DNA of 64,000 nt from Ophioderma brevispina (GCA_023653785.1 JAMKCH010057902.1:310001-374000); one strand, 5' to 3'; positions 11,711-23,774 are shown, counted from the stretch's first letter. Notes: a model not told the origin generated them from the letters alone. Program-made: numbers and translations.

Positions 11711-13670
11711 ATTAAGCAGCCCAATAAAAACACTTTTGACAAAGTGATTTCCATACAGTCTGAACAGGTGACAAGTAATATAGTATATGTATGGAATTAA
11801 TTTCAACAAGTTCCTTTTGTTTTTATTTTGGATTATTTTCAACAAATCAATTCTGTGTCACCTGTTCTCGGTGGCTTTGTCTCTATAGGATCAGTAAAGT
11901 AGATAGAGGGATTGCTGTTAGAGGCGGAGAGAAAGAAGGAAACGGGGGAAATGGGTGAGAGAAAGGAAGGCAATAGAAAGAAAGATGAAGAAAGTACTTA
12001 TCATGATTTGCAGAACCATACAGATGGCCTGTATCATAGCAAGTGCTACTAGCTAGGTTAATATCATGATTGTGTTACTAAATATTGTACTTTCTTCTTA
12101 TGATAAAAATACAATTATATCAAACAAGAACAACTACGATTTGAAATAAATTGATGATAATGCAGTGGTGTGAGTTGTAACAGAGTGATAAGTTACCTAT
12201 AGTTTGCATGTCTTATCATCACAAGTATTGCACTTCCAAACTCCAGTGGACATGGTTACAGCTATCAGGTACTTCAAAAATATTATCAGAAGAATGGACC
12301 GTTTGGGAATAACCTTTACTTGAGGATATCCTAAATGAAGCAATAAAACAGATGAAAGGTGCTAGAATCATGAAATGCACCCTTAAAATGTCACCAAAAT
12401 ATTTGGCTTCCTTCCACTGCCGTTCAATAAAGATAGGCCTATCCATTGAAAGTTACTGTACTATCACTTCACCATTTTTTGGCCTTTTTTTTTGAAAACC
12501 AAATCAGGGAGTTGACCTTTAACTAGAGTATCATTCACAGAAATGAAATGTTACATAAATACAGCATGTGACCAATGGATCACGTTGAACAGTATGTGAC
12601 CAGCAGAGGATAGTACATGAAGGCAGGCAGGCAGGAAGTGACAAACCATAAGGGCAAAAACGCCACTTGTGTGCATGTGCAGTTGGCCGACCAGCTTTGA
12701 AATTTCTTTTTTTCAGTTGACATGATTTTTTTGTTTGCTCAACAATTGCCTATGAATGAGATCGCATGAATTCTTGTATACAGCAAGCGGGAGATTCCGT
12801 AGGGCCCGTACATGTAAACCACCATGAACATGAACAAACTGCAATACGGAAACAAGATCCCCACGTTGCGTGAGAATTTGTTTCTCTTTTGATCTTCTCT
12901 CTCTCTCTCCTACACACAACATTAATGTTGCCCTTGCATGTTGACTTGAACGTGAATGAAAGTCAGCATGCCATGTCCGGAACACTTTGCAAAGTTAGGA
13001 AGTGACAAAATTTTTTTTGAAAATCAGCCCTATGACATGCTTAAGGTAAAAAGGGAAGAGAAAAAAGTTAAGGGAAAAAAATGTCAGGCAAGGCAACTAA
13101 ATGAATTCCGCCATTCAGTCAGCATTGTTAATGTTATTCATATAGCGGTTGCTTCTGGTCTATTTTGGATAAATATTTTAGGTGATGACAGGAGGAAACT
13201 GTAATGTTTGCTGCAACCTGAACACACTCCAAATAATATTGGAGGAGAGAAGAAAATACTAGCCTTATTTTCTATAACATTAGCATAATGTTGGTTTTCA
13301 GTTTGAAGCAGGGTATAGAACCCAATTTTGGGTAATTGGTAGTGACAATCTAAGGATTTAAAACAAAAATGGGATTAAAGAAGTTGACCCCAAGGTATCA
13401 GAATTATTTGTTTCATTAAAGACTCTTTTTGCTGAAGAAACAAAAATAAGTTCTCTACTTAGTATGGTTCTTTCATATTATTTAAAAGAAGAATAAAAAA
13501 TCTCTTGGAACTAATGGAATATTTTACAGGATAATTCACCATAGAAACAAAAAAGGTTCCAAGTTGAACTTTTTGAAGTGTATTTAAATCAAACCATCTA
13601 GGCCCTAAAAGGACAAAACCAATTGTCTCATACCTTTAAAAAATAGTTACATTTTTTAAATCAATAACTT
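11711..13670. other. Non-coding (probable intron)
   Basis: No exon is recognised. Present are an AGGC microrepeat at about 12622-12634, a CT run at about 12896-12910, and at 12357-12388 a short phrase (AAGGTGCTAGAATCA, then GAAATGCACC, then CTTAA) that recurs at 37124-37156, probably the terminus of a dispersed repeat. Predicted peptides are otherwise featureless. Confidence 0.45.
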
Positions 13671-13913
13671 GTACTCACAAAAGGAGACTAACTTTAGTCC
13701 TGGACTAAAGTGGGAGTTAGTCCTACAAAATGAGACCCTATTTTCTTTCCACAACTGACAAAAAGAAGGCCAACAGATATACTTGCGAGTGGTTATTGCT
13801 ACTAAAATTCTTTTCTTTAGCATTCGTATGGAATACAAGTGATAACAAGAAAAACATGTAGGACTAACCACCATTTTAGTCCAGGACTAAAGTTATTCTG
13901 CTCTTGTGAATAC
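13671..13913. mobile_element. MITE with AGTCCTGGACTAAA inverted repeats
   Basis: The left end reads GTACTCACAAAAGGAGACTAAC then TTTAGTCCTGGACTAAAG. The right end, reverse-complemented, reads GTATTCACAAGAGCAGAATAAC then TTTAGTCCTGGACTAAAA. The arms match for about 55 bp and contain a nested palindrome, CTTTAGTCCTGGACTAAAG. Length is 243 bp, non-coding. The ends resemble hAT-type MITEs, but no 8-bp target duplication is obvious, so the superfamily is unproven. Confidence 0.75.
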
Positions 13914-16900
13914 AGGCCATATAGTGTCTGAATTAACTCTGACAACTGAACCAATCCCAAATGTACTGTAATTTGGAAAGCCTTGTAAAGCATGGTGTGA
14001 CATAACAGTGCCGTTATTGACCAACATGCAAAGGATTGGTATTCATTATCAGCAAATGTACACTCTATAAACAGATTAGTCAGCCGGTATCTCACCCAAA
14101 TAATTTGTCAATTTCTTGACACATATGGATCAAGTTGAATCAATATTTGATAATTTTGACACCAAAATTAGTTAAAAAGTTAACAAATATCTTGGTGGGC
14201 TCCTCACTGACATATTTTCTGTATCAAAATGACTAATTTGTTCTAAGTGTGTAACTTATAGGGGTGATTTCAAAGGCTTGTTTTTAATCACCTGTGCAGT
14301 TTTGATCCCATCTGCAAGGTATTATGGGATATGGTTAATCCTCCTCTGCTATTATAGTGTGCATTAAAGCTACATTTTGTGATTCAAGCACACTTGGTTT
14401 GTTTATGGTTCATTATAGATCATTCCAAAAAGCTTATTGATGTTACTTTTAATGTAATTTCCATTAGACAATTAGCATGCAATGAGACCATTTAAACCAC
14501 TTATACATTACTATGCATGTTTTATAAACTGCAGGCTATTTGATATAGAATTATGGCTATTGCTTTTGACAACACACACTCCCCCTCTCTCTCGTCCTCC
14601 CTGTCTCTCTCTCTCTCCTTCTCTTTTTCCATCTCTCTAGAGATTTGCAAATCTGCAGAACTTTGTGGGTATATCAGGTTCAAAAGATGAAAAAGAACTC
14701 TTGTAGGTTGCTGCAGGTCAAAGCCCATGTAAACACACAGCCCTAGTTGTAAAGTAATACTTGGCCAAAACTAGGTTCATCATCACCTGAGAGATCATCA
14801 AGGGACTCACCAGGATGAGAGAATTCCTACACTAGCTGCCATTTGAAATCACCAATGACGAATTATAGTCAATCAAAATCGGGATTAAACAAAAGTTACG
14901 CATTTTATTACCATATTTAAAATATAGATGAACAATTTGTAATCAGTACAGACATGCACAGTCTTAGTATTTTTAACACTCGTTTGAAAGCCATCATCTT
15001 GTAGATTCAAAATCTACGTGGTTTATATCGTGGGTCACATATAGTGCCTCCATTAAAAACAGTAGCAATTTTCTGGCCAGTAGCATGTTTACTACAGAAA
15101 ACAAAATCTTCACTAATATTGAAAATTGTTTTCTTGTTTGTGTCAGTCTTAAGTTGAGCCGTAAACATGCATAAAAATGGATTTGTGCCAATTTTGGATT
15201 GAGCTTGACATTGACAAGACTGGAAGAAATGCAAATGCAATTTTATAACTGACTTAAAACAACATTGGTAAGATCCATACATTGCTAATATCAGAAACTT
15301 GCAATAGTTTGGTAAACACTATAGTAATATAAGCCAAATATGCAGTAACTGCTTGAGACTGTTGTTAGGTGAGAGAAGTAGGCTTTTGTAATATCTAGGA
15401 TGAAAGTGGTCTACTTATTTTGATAAATTCAAATAGGCCTAATCCAGAGTTCTTTCTTGTAAACCACTGACAACGAGGACTCTTCCTAGAGTAGCTGTCT
15501 TTGGACGTAGTAGCACGACTCGGGTCTTGTCATTTACACTGAAGGCAGCTCTTGCTTTTACGACCCATATCACACACGTATTAAGTACATGTGTAACGCG
15601 AGATCTCAATGCCACCTGAAACCATCTCAATGCTAGTATTTTGGTTAGGAGGGGAATTGACAAATTAACAAGTACAACAAAAACAATAGGGTGTCCCTTT
15701 AAAATATCATTGCATCTGAGGAAATCACTCCTGAATGAGGGAAATGTAAAGAAGACTATTTGCTGCAAGGTTGAACTGGAGAAGCTGAACACATCATGCA
15801 TCATATTTTGCATAGTCGTCAACGATAAGTGTGAAATCTTATATCACAGTCAGGCCTATCAGTTATGGTTGTTAGACTTATTTCAGTTTTGATCTGACAC
15901 ATTTTCAATTTGCTTTAGATCTGTATTTTCTGAAATGTGTGTATGGCAGGAGTGTAAATTCTTTTCAAACAATGAGTTGACCATCTGCATATCTGAAGAA
16001 CATTTATTGTTGAAATAGTTAGAATCCTTGAAGAACAAACCGTTTCTTTATTTGGAATAGAACTACTTTTATATTTACTTCTACAAAAAAGTCTTTATGA
16101 CTGTTGGTTTTTTGGATACAATTTATGTGAAACCCATTTTTAGGTTGGCTATGATACATATTCTGAATACAATTCTTGTAAGTCATGAAACTTCAATTAA
16201 CATAATTAACTATTTAATTTCCCATTAATTTCGTATTTAAACAGTATTCAATTAGGCTGGAGAATAATGTACAATATTATAAGGTTGAAAACATGACATA
16301 AAGAAGATGATCAAACCACCATCCCTCTACAAAATGGGAAACAATTTCTTTTGAGGGCAAAAAATCTGTTGGCATGACTTCTGATGGGTTGATTTCTAGA
16401 TCTTTTGATTCAATTAAGTGGTTTGTTGGCTCAACTCCTCCATGTGTTATTGTTGACCCACTTTACATGGGTAAGTTTCACCCAGTGCACACAGACTGCC
16501 ATGTTGGTGCGCTGCCCATTCATGTTTTGGCAATGGTTTGGCGTGTTTGTTAAACCAGCCTCTAGGGGGCAGTATTACCAACAAGCTATGGTGTACAATG
16601 ACAAGTGGTGGATAAGAGGGCTTTTTTCATCTTTTCTACTTCGCGTTGCAGGTAGAACTCTACAAAAATAGCAATTCAAAAAGTAAATGTGTAAATTGTG
16701 ATAAAAGTACGGCATACCCTGCCTTATGCCTCTGACAAGAATCTAAGACTACTGATGATGTAATGTTCAATTAGAACACCATATCATTATGGCATCCATA
16801 TTTTGGGACTAGCGTTTTTTAAATAGCACGCAATCGTGAAATTATTTCTTCTTTTTTTCTTTTAAAAAAAGCATCAGCAAAAATAGTGAATGATGAAGAG

Positions 16901-18859
16901 AAAAAAAAAAATTGAATCAAATAGATGGAAAATCAGATTAAAATGTGTCTCGCTAAACGAACCAATTTGACAATCCAAGCCATTTTTGGGTTTAACAATT
17001 TTTTCCCGTGGTATTTTTCTCTCACTGACGTGTTGGCGCTCTTTATAGAAATGAGAGATTAGAAAAGCTTGCAAGTTTCTTGTCTCATCTTGTCTTGTCT
17101 TGCCTAGGTTTGCCACGTAATTTTATTTGCGTAACCGCTCTTCATAAAATGCTCTTTCCTAAATTGCTGTTTTCATTTTTTCCCATTCCATCATTTTTTT
17201 GTATTCCATTTTCTCTTCTGTCTTGATAAAAATTCAATTGCCATTAAAAATATGTGCGAGTTTTTACTGCGATGCTTTTTGTGTCGTCCATCACATAATA
17301 ATTTCTTAAACTTGAAGTTTGACATGTATGACACGTACTCAGATGGCATGTGAATGTAATGATTGGTTGACTAAAAATAAAGCTGCTATTATTTGAAACT
17401 AGGAAAGAATAATTGTAGTAGGCTCAAAGAGTTAGCTAATTGTTGCCAGCTTTATTGGGCTTGAGTAAAGTTTCCTTCCCTATTTGTATGTATGCTTGTA
17501 CCTGTCAATAATTACCAGCCTCAGTTTAATCGTTTCGTTAATCTTTCTGCACCATTGGAATTCATGATCCTTTTTTTTAAAAAGTTGAAATTTGCTCTTT
17601 GTATTTAACCCTCATCTTACCAAGCCTTTTTTTGTAACACGGTTTACCAAGGGGGTGGTTACCACCCCATCGAGAATTTGTTATAAAGCACCCAATGCTC
17701 TTGATTTGTATACTAGTGGATAGCTATGGGCCTTCTCTTTCCATTGTACCCAAACTAAGTACTAACATATCTACTATGGCATCACAATGATGTCATAAAG
17801 TCCGCGAGTTGGCAAAATTGGCATTTTCCACAGAAAATTCGTGAAAATCCAATTTTGCACTAAAAAAGGTAGGAATATCCAATTTTTCTTTTTTTTTTTC
17901 ATTTCAAAATGATGGCAATTGACTAGTTTACATAAATAGAGAGTTTTAGAGCCATACTGTACATAATATTTTCAAAAGTCCTATAATGATGAAAAAAGAA
18001 GTCCTTTCAATTATGCTTTAACCCATAATTAGTTCCATTGTAACAGTTATTTTGAGCATTGTTTTAACCATTTCCCCCCTTCTTAATTACTTGTAACAAT
18101 ATCGTAAAAGATTAGAGGTGCGTTTTGGCAATTTGTTTAAAGTTACCAATATGACTTCACTCTGCGTATTCTGGAACTAAAATTAGCTTGTTTATGAGGA
18201 AAACTGATTCTAGAATATCACCATCGTTAACTGCAGTGAAAATTCTAGGGATGGACAGGATGTGATATCAGGCCACAAAGAGAAGTGGTCCATTGTGCAA
18301 GAAAAGATGATAGAGAATTGAGATCAACATAAGTATACACTAAGGACCAATAAGCAACAGTATTTACAAAATGGCAACAGTAAATCACATAAGCATTAAG
18401 ACTGGCTCCAAATTGTCTTACCAAAAGTAGAGTCCATCTGGGCATTAGCTGGCATTGCAGACTGAACAGTGTCCAAGAGTAGCCAGTCAAGATCGTAACA
18501 ATGATTTATTTGCTAAAAGTTGCCCTTGGTTCATATAGAATAGCCCCTAAATCCTTAGACTATTAAAATCTGTATAGCATTTAAAGTAATATTAAAGGCA
18601 AGAGATGTGATATTTTGAAGCACATCTTTGTTGTTTGAATGATTAAAGCTCAAAATATAACTAATTAGTAGAAATCTATACTATTTTGGGGAATTTCCCT
18701 GTTTGAATGGCTTCCATACCAACATGGATACCTCCACAAATGGATTATTGTGAAGTCAAATTGGCTTTGAATCTCTGTTTTGATGAATAGATAGATGTCT
18801 ACATGTTCACTAAAAACTCAACATTTTGCCCATTTTAATTTTTTTTGAGGGTCTGTCAT
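13914..18859. other. Non-coding (probable intron)
   Basis: No exon or RNA gene is recognised over nearly 5 kb. A CT-rich tract lies at 14578-14640. A lone TIR-like end, the complement of TTAAAGGGACACCC, lies at about 15689-15702 with no partner seen. A small hairpin (GGGGTGG, TTA loop, CCACCCC) lies at about 17651-17667. The 127-codon minus-strand open frame at 15439-15822 has no recognisable motif. Confidence 0.45.
16559..16572 (+). promoter_or_regulatory. CTCF-like motif
   Basis: The sequence CCTCTAGGGGGCAG matches the bilaterian CTCF core consensus (CCASYAGRKGGCRS) at every position but one. It sits about 4.1 kb upstream of the BCL11 exon. One motif match is weak evidence of occupancy. 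Confidence 0.35.
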
Positions 18860-19240
18860 AATGTGAGGAAATGTGAAAAAGTAAACATTGTACAAAAAAG
18901 TGAACATTTGCCATAGATCTTTTTGTGTAGAGGAGCTATTGCAGCCAAACCTACACATATTGTAGGAGAGCACAAGCGGTTACTACCCATGTCATGCAGG
19001 CCCTCAGCGCCCCTGGGTCTGTAATGGGTAGGGGATGTAAAAAGGACAATATCTTGGCATATTTCTTTTCTTGAGGAGGTATTGCAGCTAAACTGTGACA
19101 TATTGAAGGAGAGCAAAAGCAGTGTCATTCAGGACCCTGGGGTGTTCTCTTGGGTGGGATAAGACAGTAAGATGACAATAAGATGGTCAACATTTTGCCA
19201 TTTTACTCTCAAGGAGCTATTGCAGAGCATCATCATACAG
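18860..19240. repeat. Degenerate tandem repeat, about 140-bp unit
   Basis: The phrase AGGAG(C/G)TATTGCAG recurs at 18931, 19074 and 19212, and each occurrence is preceded by TTTGCCAT-like sequence. The first two are followed by ACATATTG(T/A)AGGAGAGCA(C/A)AAGC. Units are 143 and 138 bp apart and considerably diverged. Confidence 0.7.
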
Positions 19241-20688
19241 GTCGTGTATGTAAGAATGGATATTTACTTCTTAGCATTAGCTAACTTTCATTAGACCTTG
19301 CAAATGCTTCTCAGCATTACCAAAGTCTAATGAGAATTAATTAACAATTAGGTCATAAGACCATAGTAGAAAATGCTTCCAAGTTACACTTGCATGCAAG
19401 AAATCTAATTGCTATCTAAGTGGTCATTCTACTGTTCCTTCCTGATGCTTCTGAAGTCACTTTTGGTTGGGTCTCAAGGGGATTTAATCACCAAGTAAAA
19501 TCGATGACAAGATACTTCATCGGAATGACAGTAAACTTCCCCTTCCTTATTGCAGTAACAGCATGTCAGAACGCCAAGGTCAAAGTGCCACCGAGCAGTT
19601 TTGCTTGTAGATCATCATAGGCATCCTAAATTTGTCAGAGTAACCGCAGTACTGATTGGTGTAGCTCATGATGTGCTTAATACTGATTTCCTTGAATGTT
19701 TTTGTTGTCCTTTTAAGGCTAGATAATACGGACATAGCCTGCTTTTTCTGTAGGCTTGTTCTAACAAAATGCAGTACCTTCCCAGAAAGTTAAGAATAAA
19801 TCTTGTCATATGAAATTTGCCAAGAAAGTAAACAAAAATTGTGTTTGTCAGTCCTGTGAGTGAGTGGTGAGTTGCAGGCTTAAGGATGCATGTTATGCTC
19901 CACAAATCCCTGAATATTGTCAAATTACATTATTGCCAAAGATAAGTTCTGTTCCATCTCATAGCTGTTAGGAAAATAGTAATAGCTTTGAATAAATGCA
20001 ATGGATGCATACAGTGGTAAATAGGGCAGTACTTTCTCCTCAACAATACCTGGGAACAATGCTGTAATGAGTATCCTTAATTATTATTTTGGACCAAAGC
20101 TGACAGAATCCTTGATACTCTGTTGATAGCCTAATGGCAGTCATCAGAATACTTGTAAAGGTGAATGCGAGTATAGTGATAAAGGTCAAAATTTAATCTG
20201 TCTTATGAATTCACCATGTGACGCTTGTCAGATATTAACTATAGCATAATAAAAAAAATAATAAATTCATGGCCAAAAAAGGCTTAATTTGTGCATGTAC
20301 CCTTAAAACATGTTTTACCTGTGCATTCTTACAATGTAACTTTTTATGTGTTTTTTTTCCATTTCAAGTGCTGATTTGTATTTTCAACATTAAATAGCAG
20401 GCAAAATAAATTGTAGCATCCTTGTAACATTTGGCATCCTTGTGACATTTGTAACTTAAGTCTTTCTTTTACCCAAAATTAGGGACAGGTGACTTGATTT
20501 CAGTTTTTTTGATTTTGATTAAGAATTCATACACAAATACCAAAAAAAAAAAAGGAAATAAAACTTATTCATCTAAGCATGTATTTTGCATGATACTTTT
20601 TGGCAATATCAACAAAGAAATTTAAGTATTACATATGTCACAGCTATACAGAACAACACAACTTGCAAGTTTTTGCCATATAATTTAT
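19241..20688. other. 3' end of intron, nothing further recognised
   Basis: AT-rich sequence leading to the polypyrimidine tract of the splice acceptor. No additional exon is evident. Confidence 0.5.
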
Positions 20689-20713
20689 AATTGTTTTCTT
20701 TTGTCTATTTCAG
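20689..20713 (+). promoter_or_regulatory. Splice acceptor of the BCL11 terminal coding exon
   Basis: A pyrimidine-rich tract (TTGTTTTCTTTTGTCTATTTCAG) ends in AG at 20712-20713. It coincides with the point where homology to vertebrate BCL11A/B begins. In BCL11A the last large exon also starts just before the Cys-x2-Cys finger that follows the short D/E-P segment. The reading frame implies that the first base of the first codon comes from the upstream exon. Confidence 0.85.
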
Positions 20714-23073
20714 ACCCATTGGAGACTGATAACCTGATATGTTTAACATGCAAAGAAGCATTTGAGAGTGCAAGCATACTTCTGCAGCACGTCCAGGAGG
20801 ACCATGGCATGCACATCTACCGACAGCCTAATCTGCCCAAGCCCCCAACCACGCCTGTATCAGAATCATCAAGAGCATCGGTGGAACCACTACCACCCAG
20901 CCAATCCACTTCACCCCAGTCAACATGCAGCACCAAGCCACCCTCCTTGCCCTCAATGTCCAGTTATGGTGGCCACCCACAGCATCTGCCACCACCCCCG
21001 CTTCCAGTACACAGTCCGCACCAATTTCCACCACACCTAGAAGGCAGTCCATTTGCTGGTATGTTTCTCCCGCGAGTACTGATGGACAGGTCCTTGCCTT
21101 GTCCGCCGGACAGGATGTTTCCAGGCCCACTCAATCCAATGCTGGTTCGAGAAATGATCCACAATGAACACCATTTTCACATGCACCCACCTATGCCACA
21201 GCCTCCTCCCCCACGACCTCCGCAGCCACCACCACCACCGACAACTTCATCAACATCAGGCCAGTCATCGTCCGAATCATGTCTATCAGGCATTGACATT
21301 TATTCACGTAAATTACAAGAGTTGGCGACGGGCAATCCTGCACCACTACCACCACCACCAACACGCCCTATGTCACCCAAGAAGCGTCCATTCCACTATC
21401 CAATGTTTCATCAGTCTCGCAGCTTTAAGCCACCTTTCCCACCCAAAGGAAAGGCCTGTGAGTTTTGTGGAAAGACATTTAAATTTCAAAGCAATCTAAT
21501 TGTTCATCGACGTTCCCACACAGGAGAGAAACCGTACAAATGTCATCTATGCGACCATGCATGCAGCCAAGCCAGCAAGCTAAAACGACACATGAAAACG
21601 CACAAAAAGATATCGCCATCTACCGTGGCACCACCAATGACGTCTGCTGGTTCCTCTTCTCCTTCTTCCGATACACAAGAAGATGGCTCTGCTAGTAACA
21701 TCCTGAAGTCAGTGGCAAGATACATCACAGATACCAAATCTAGTGGTGGTAATACATCTGATGAGGATGAGGGAGATTGTGAATTAGATGAGGAGGAGGC
21801 AGAAGAACGCGCCACAATGGAAAGAGAAGACAGGGAACGAGAGAGGGAACGAGAGAGGGAAAGAGAGAGAGAACAGGAGCGTGATATGGAGAACAACTCC
21901 GAAATTGATATGCCGCTAGAAGAAGAGGCATCAGATTTCTCTCTACCTGACACAAGTAAAGATAAAGAAGAAGAAGATGGCCATACGTCACTGCTCAGTG
22001 AAGTGATGAAGAATACTGGCTTAGGAGAGATTCAACAGTACAGTGAAGCATTCCGACAAGCAATGGCAGAGAGCAGAGAAAGAAATAACTCTTTCTCAGG
22101 ATCTCACAGATCGCCATCATTAGAAGATGGTGCATCTGATAAAGATGTACCGCATGATGAAGATCGGCAACGTAGTCCTAGTGTTAGTCAGCATAGTCCA
22201 AGTATTGGCCAACGCAGTCCAAGCATAGAGCACCGTAGTCCAAGTATCGGTCAGCGAAGCCCCACTGGTAGTCACTTAGATCGGCACCCATCCACTTCAC
22301 CACCTTCTCTGCATAGCAGTATGGAGATGAGTCCTTATGCAAGACTCCAAGAAGTGGAACAATCTTTGCGTCCATCGCATCACATGGAATCCACAAAAAG
22401 TGCAATGCTTGAACTTGAGCAAGTAGCTAAACGTATCAAAGTAGAACCCACCTCGCCATCATCATGGGTACAGACTGCTACGGAAACTGTGGCCGCCTTG
22501 CCAAGACCCCGAGATCCATACTTGTTCTCTCAAGCAAGTGATGGTAACCCAACAAGCACCACAACCAACGGGAATCTCTCAAGTTATTACAGTCATCGGA
22601 AACACCTTGACATGGAACCAGGAACTACGCTTCCCGGTCTACCGCGCTATACATCGCTAGCCATGCACAAGTCTAAGAGTCATTTAGGAGAACGTCGCCG
22701 CAGTGATCAATGTGAATTCTGTGGGAAAATTTTCAAAAACTGTAGCAACTTGACAGTTCACCGGCGGTCACACACAGGGGAAAAGCCCTACAAATGTAAT
22801 CTTTGTTCATACGCTTGTGCACAAAGCAGCAAGCTCACCAGACACATGAAAACCCACGGTCAAGGAGCAAAAGAAGTTTTCAAATGCGAGGTCTGCGGCA
22901 TGCCGTTCTCCGTTTACAGCACATTAGAGAAGCACATGAAGAAAAGTCATTGGGGAGCAATCAAAGGAACCGCCCCGAAACCGGAACCGGTGAATGCCAA
23001 CCAGTTCACACCTCACAAGGCAGATCCAACCAGCCCCAACCAGTTTTCACCACTTTTAAGTCCTAACCAGTGA
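20714..23073 (+). CDS. BCL11: BCL11 family zinc-finger transcription factor, large last coding exon
   Basis: This exon encodes the C-terminal 786 residues of a BCL11A/B (CTIP1/2) orthologue, a nuclear DNA-binding repressor that in mammals also works in BAF chromatin complexes. Numbering within the exon product: an isolated C2H2 finger from residue 10; a Pro-rich region, with PQPPPPRPPQPPPPP near 165; a conserved YSRKLQEL block near 200; fingers 2-3 at 249-297 joined by TGEKPYKC; an acidic stretch and seven Arg-Glu dipeptides near 350-390; a conserved MKNTGLGEIQQYSEAF block near 430; SP-rich heptads at 487-521; IKVEP at 575-579; fingers 4-6 at 667-746; and a tail with NQF(T/S)P motifs. The 1+2+3 finger layout and near-identical finger residues make the family call secure. 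The invertebrate gene should be single, equally related to A and B. Upstream exons, including the start codon and N-terminal repressor motif, lie outside the window. The open frame upstream to an ATG at 20635 is intronic. No breaks were seen; the stop is TGA at 23071. Confidence 0.97.
21832..21873 (+). repeat. Arg-Glu dipeptide tract within BCL11
   Basis: Fourteen codons alternate Arg (AGG, CGA, AGA) and Glu (GAA, GAG), forming seven RE dipeptides after an acidic run. At DNA level it is a purine-rich near-microsatellite. Vertebrate BCL11A has a Glu/Asp run at the equivalent place, so charge is conserved but sequence is not. Confidence 0.9.
22171..22275 (+). repeat. Five-copy SP heptad repeat within BCL11
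   Basis: Five consecutive 21-bp units encode RSPSVSQ, HSPSIGQ, RSPSIEH, RSPSIGQ and RSPTGSH. Synonymous differences between units indicate that the peptide is retained while the DNA drifts. Each heptad has a Ser-Pro, a typical proline-directed kinase site. Confidence 0.92.
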
Positions 23074-23774
23074 GCTGCTCACTTACCATTAGCTAATATA
23101 AATTAACTAGTCACTTGATTGGCTGGTTGGGCTACATTTCTAAGTTTAGGAAGGTAATTAGTATTACTTTCTACAGGTATCTGCATGAAATCTAATAACA
23201 TCAAACAAGTGGCAAACAGCACTTATGTACAAACATTCAATGTCTATTGTAAGATACTTTCTTGATTTCACCAATTTTGGGAAACAACTCATGTTACCAT
23301 GGTTACTAAAACATATTTTTTCCAAATTTGAACTACACTTACATTTGCAATGTAAAGTTTGTAGTATTGAAAATTGTGGGGTGCACAATTAAATTGATTC
23401 AGATTTTTTTCTTCAAAATAGTGACTGTTTTTTTTTTCATTATTGTTGTCAACAAAAATGAAATCAACATTGTCTTAATTGTGGGTTATCTATCAATCAT
23501 TTTCTCTGAACAAGTTTCACCGCTTACCTCATGTTATACAGAAAAAAAGTATGTTGTACATTGGTGTATTTATGTCTGCATATAATAGCAATATTTCAAA
23601 TGCATCCAACAGTATTTTACTTGTTGGTCCAAACTTGACTATGCACTATCTGTACTGCTTGTTGTAGTATATTATAAAGTCGGGGAGGGGGATTAGTTGT
23701 GTGGGGAGGGAATGTTGTGAATATTTGACTAGATTCGTGATATGGTAATTTTTGTGGTGTGCATGATTCTAGCA

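Noticed and set aside
15439..15822. 127-codon minus-strand frame
   Set aside because: No domain, no conserved motif, and a MITE-like end at about 15690 lies within it.
1..20688. Upstream BCL11 exons (N-terminal CxxC finger exon)
   Set aside because: I looked for a Cys-x2-Cys...FPL...FIEHK-like coding segment in this interval and found none; those exons probably lie to the left of the window.
20635..20713. ATG at 20635 as start of the BCL11 protein
   Set aside because: The 26 residues before the homology boundary are unlike BCL11, are followed by a clear polypyrimidine tract and CAG acceptor, and the family has upstream exons with the N-terminal repressor motif.
20762..21499. Alternative + strand frames within the Pro-rich part of BCL11
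   Set aside because: They arise from CCN codon runs read out of frame.
21543..21991. Minus-strand open frames of 136 and 83 codons opposite BCL11
   Set aside because: Ser/Leu/Arg-rich shadows of the acidic and Arg-Glu codons of the true exon; no independent signature.
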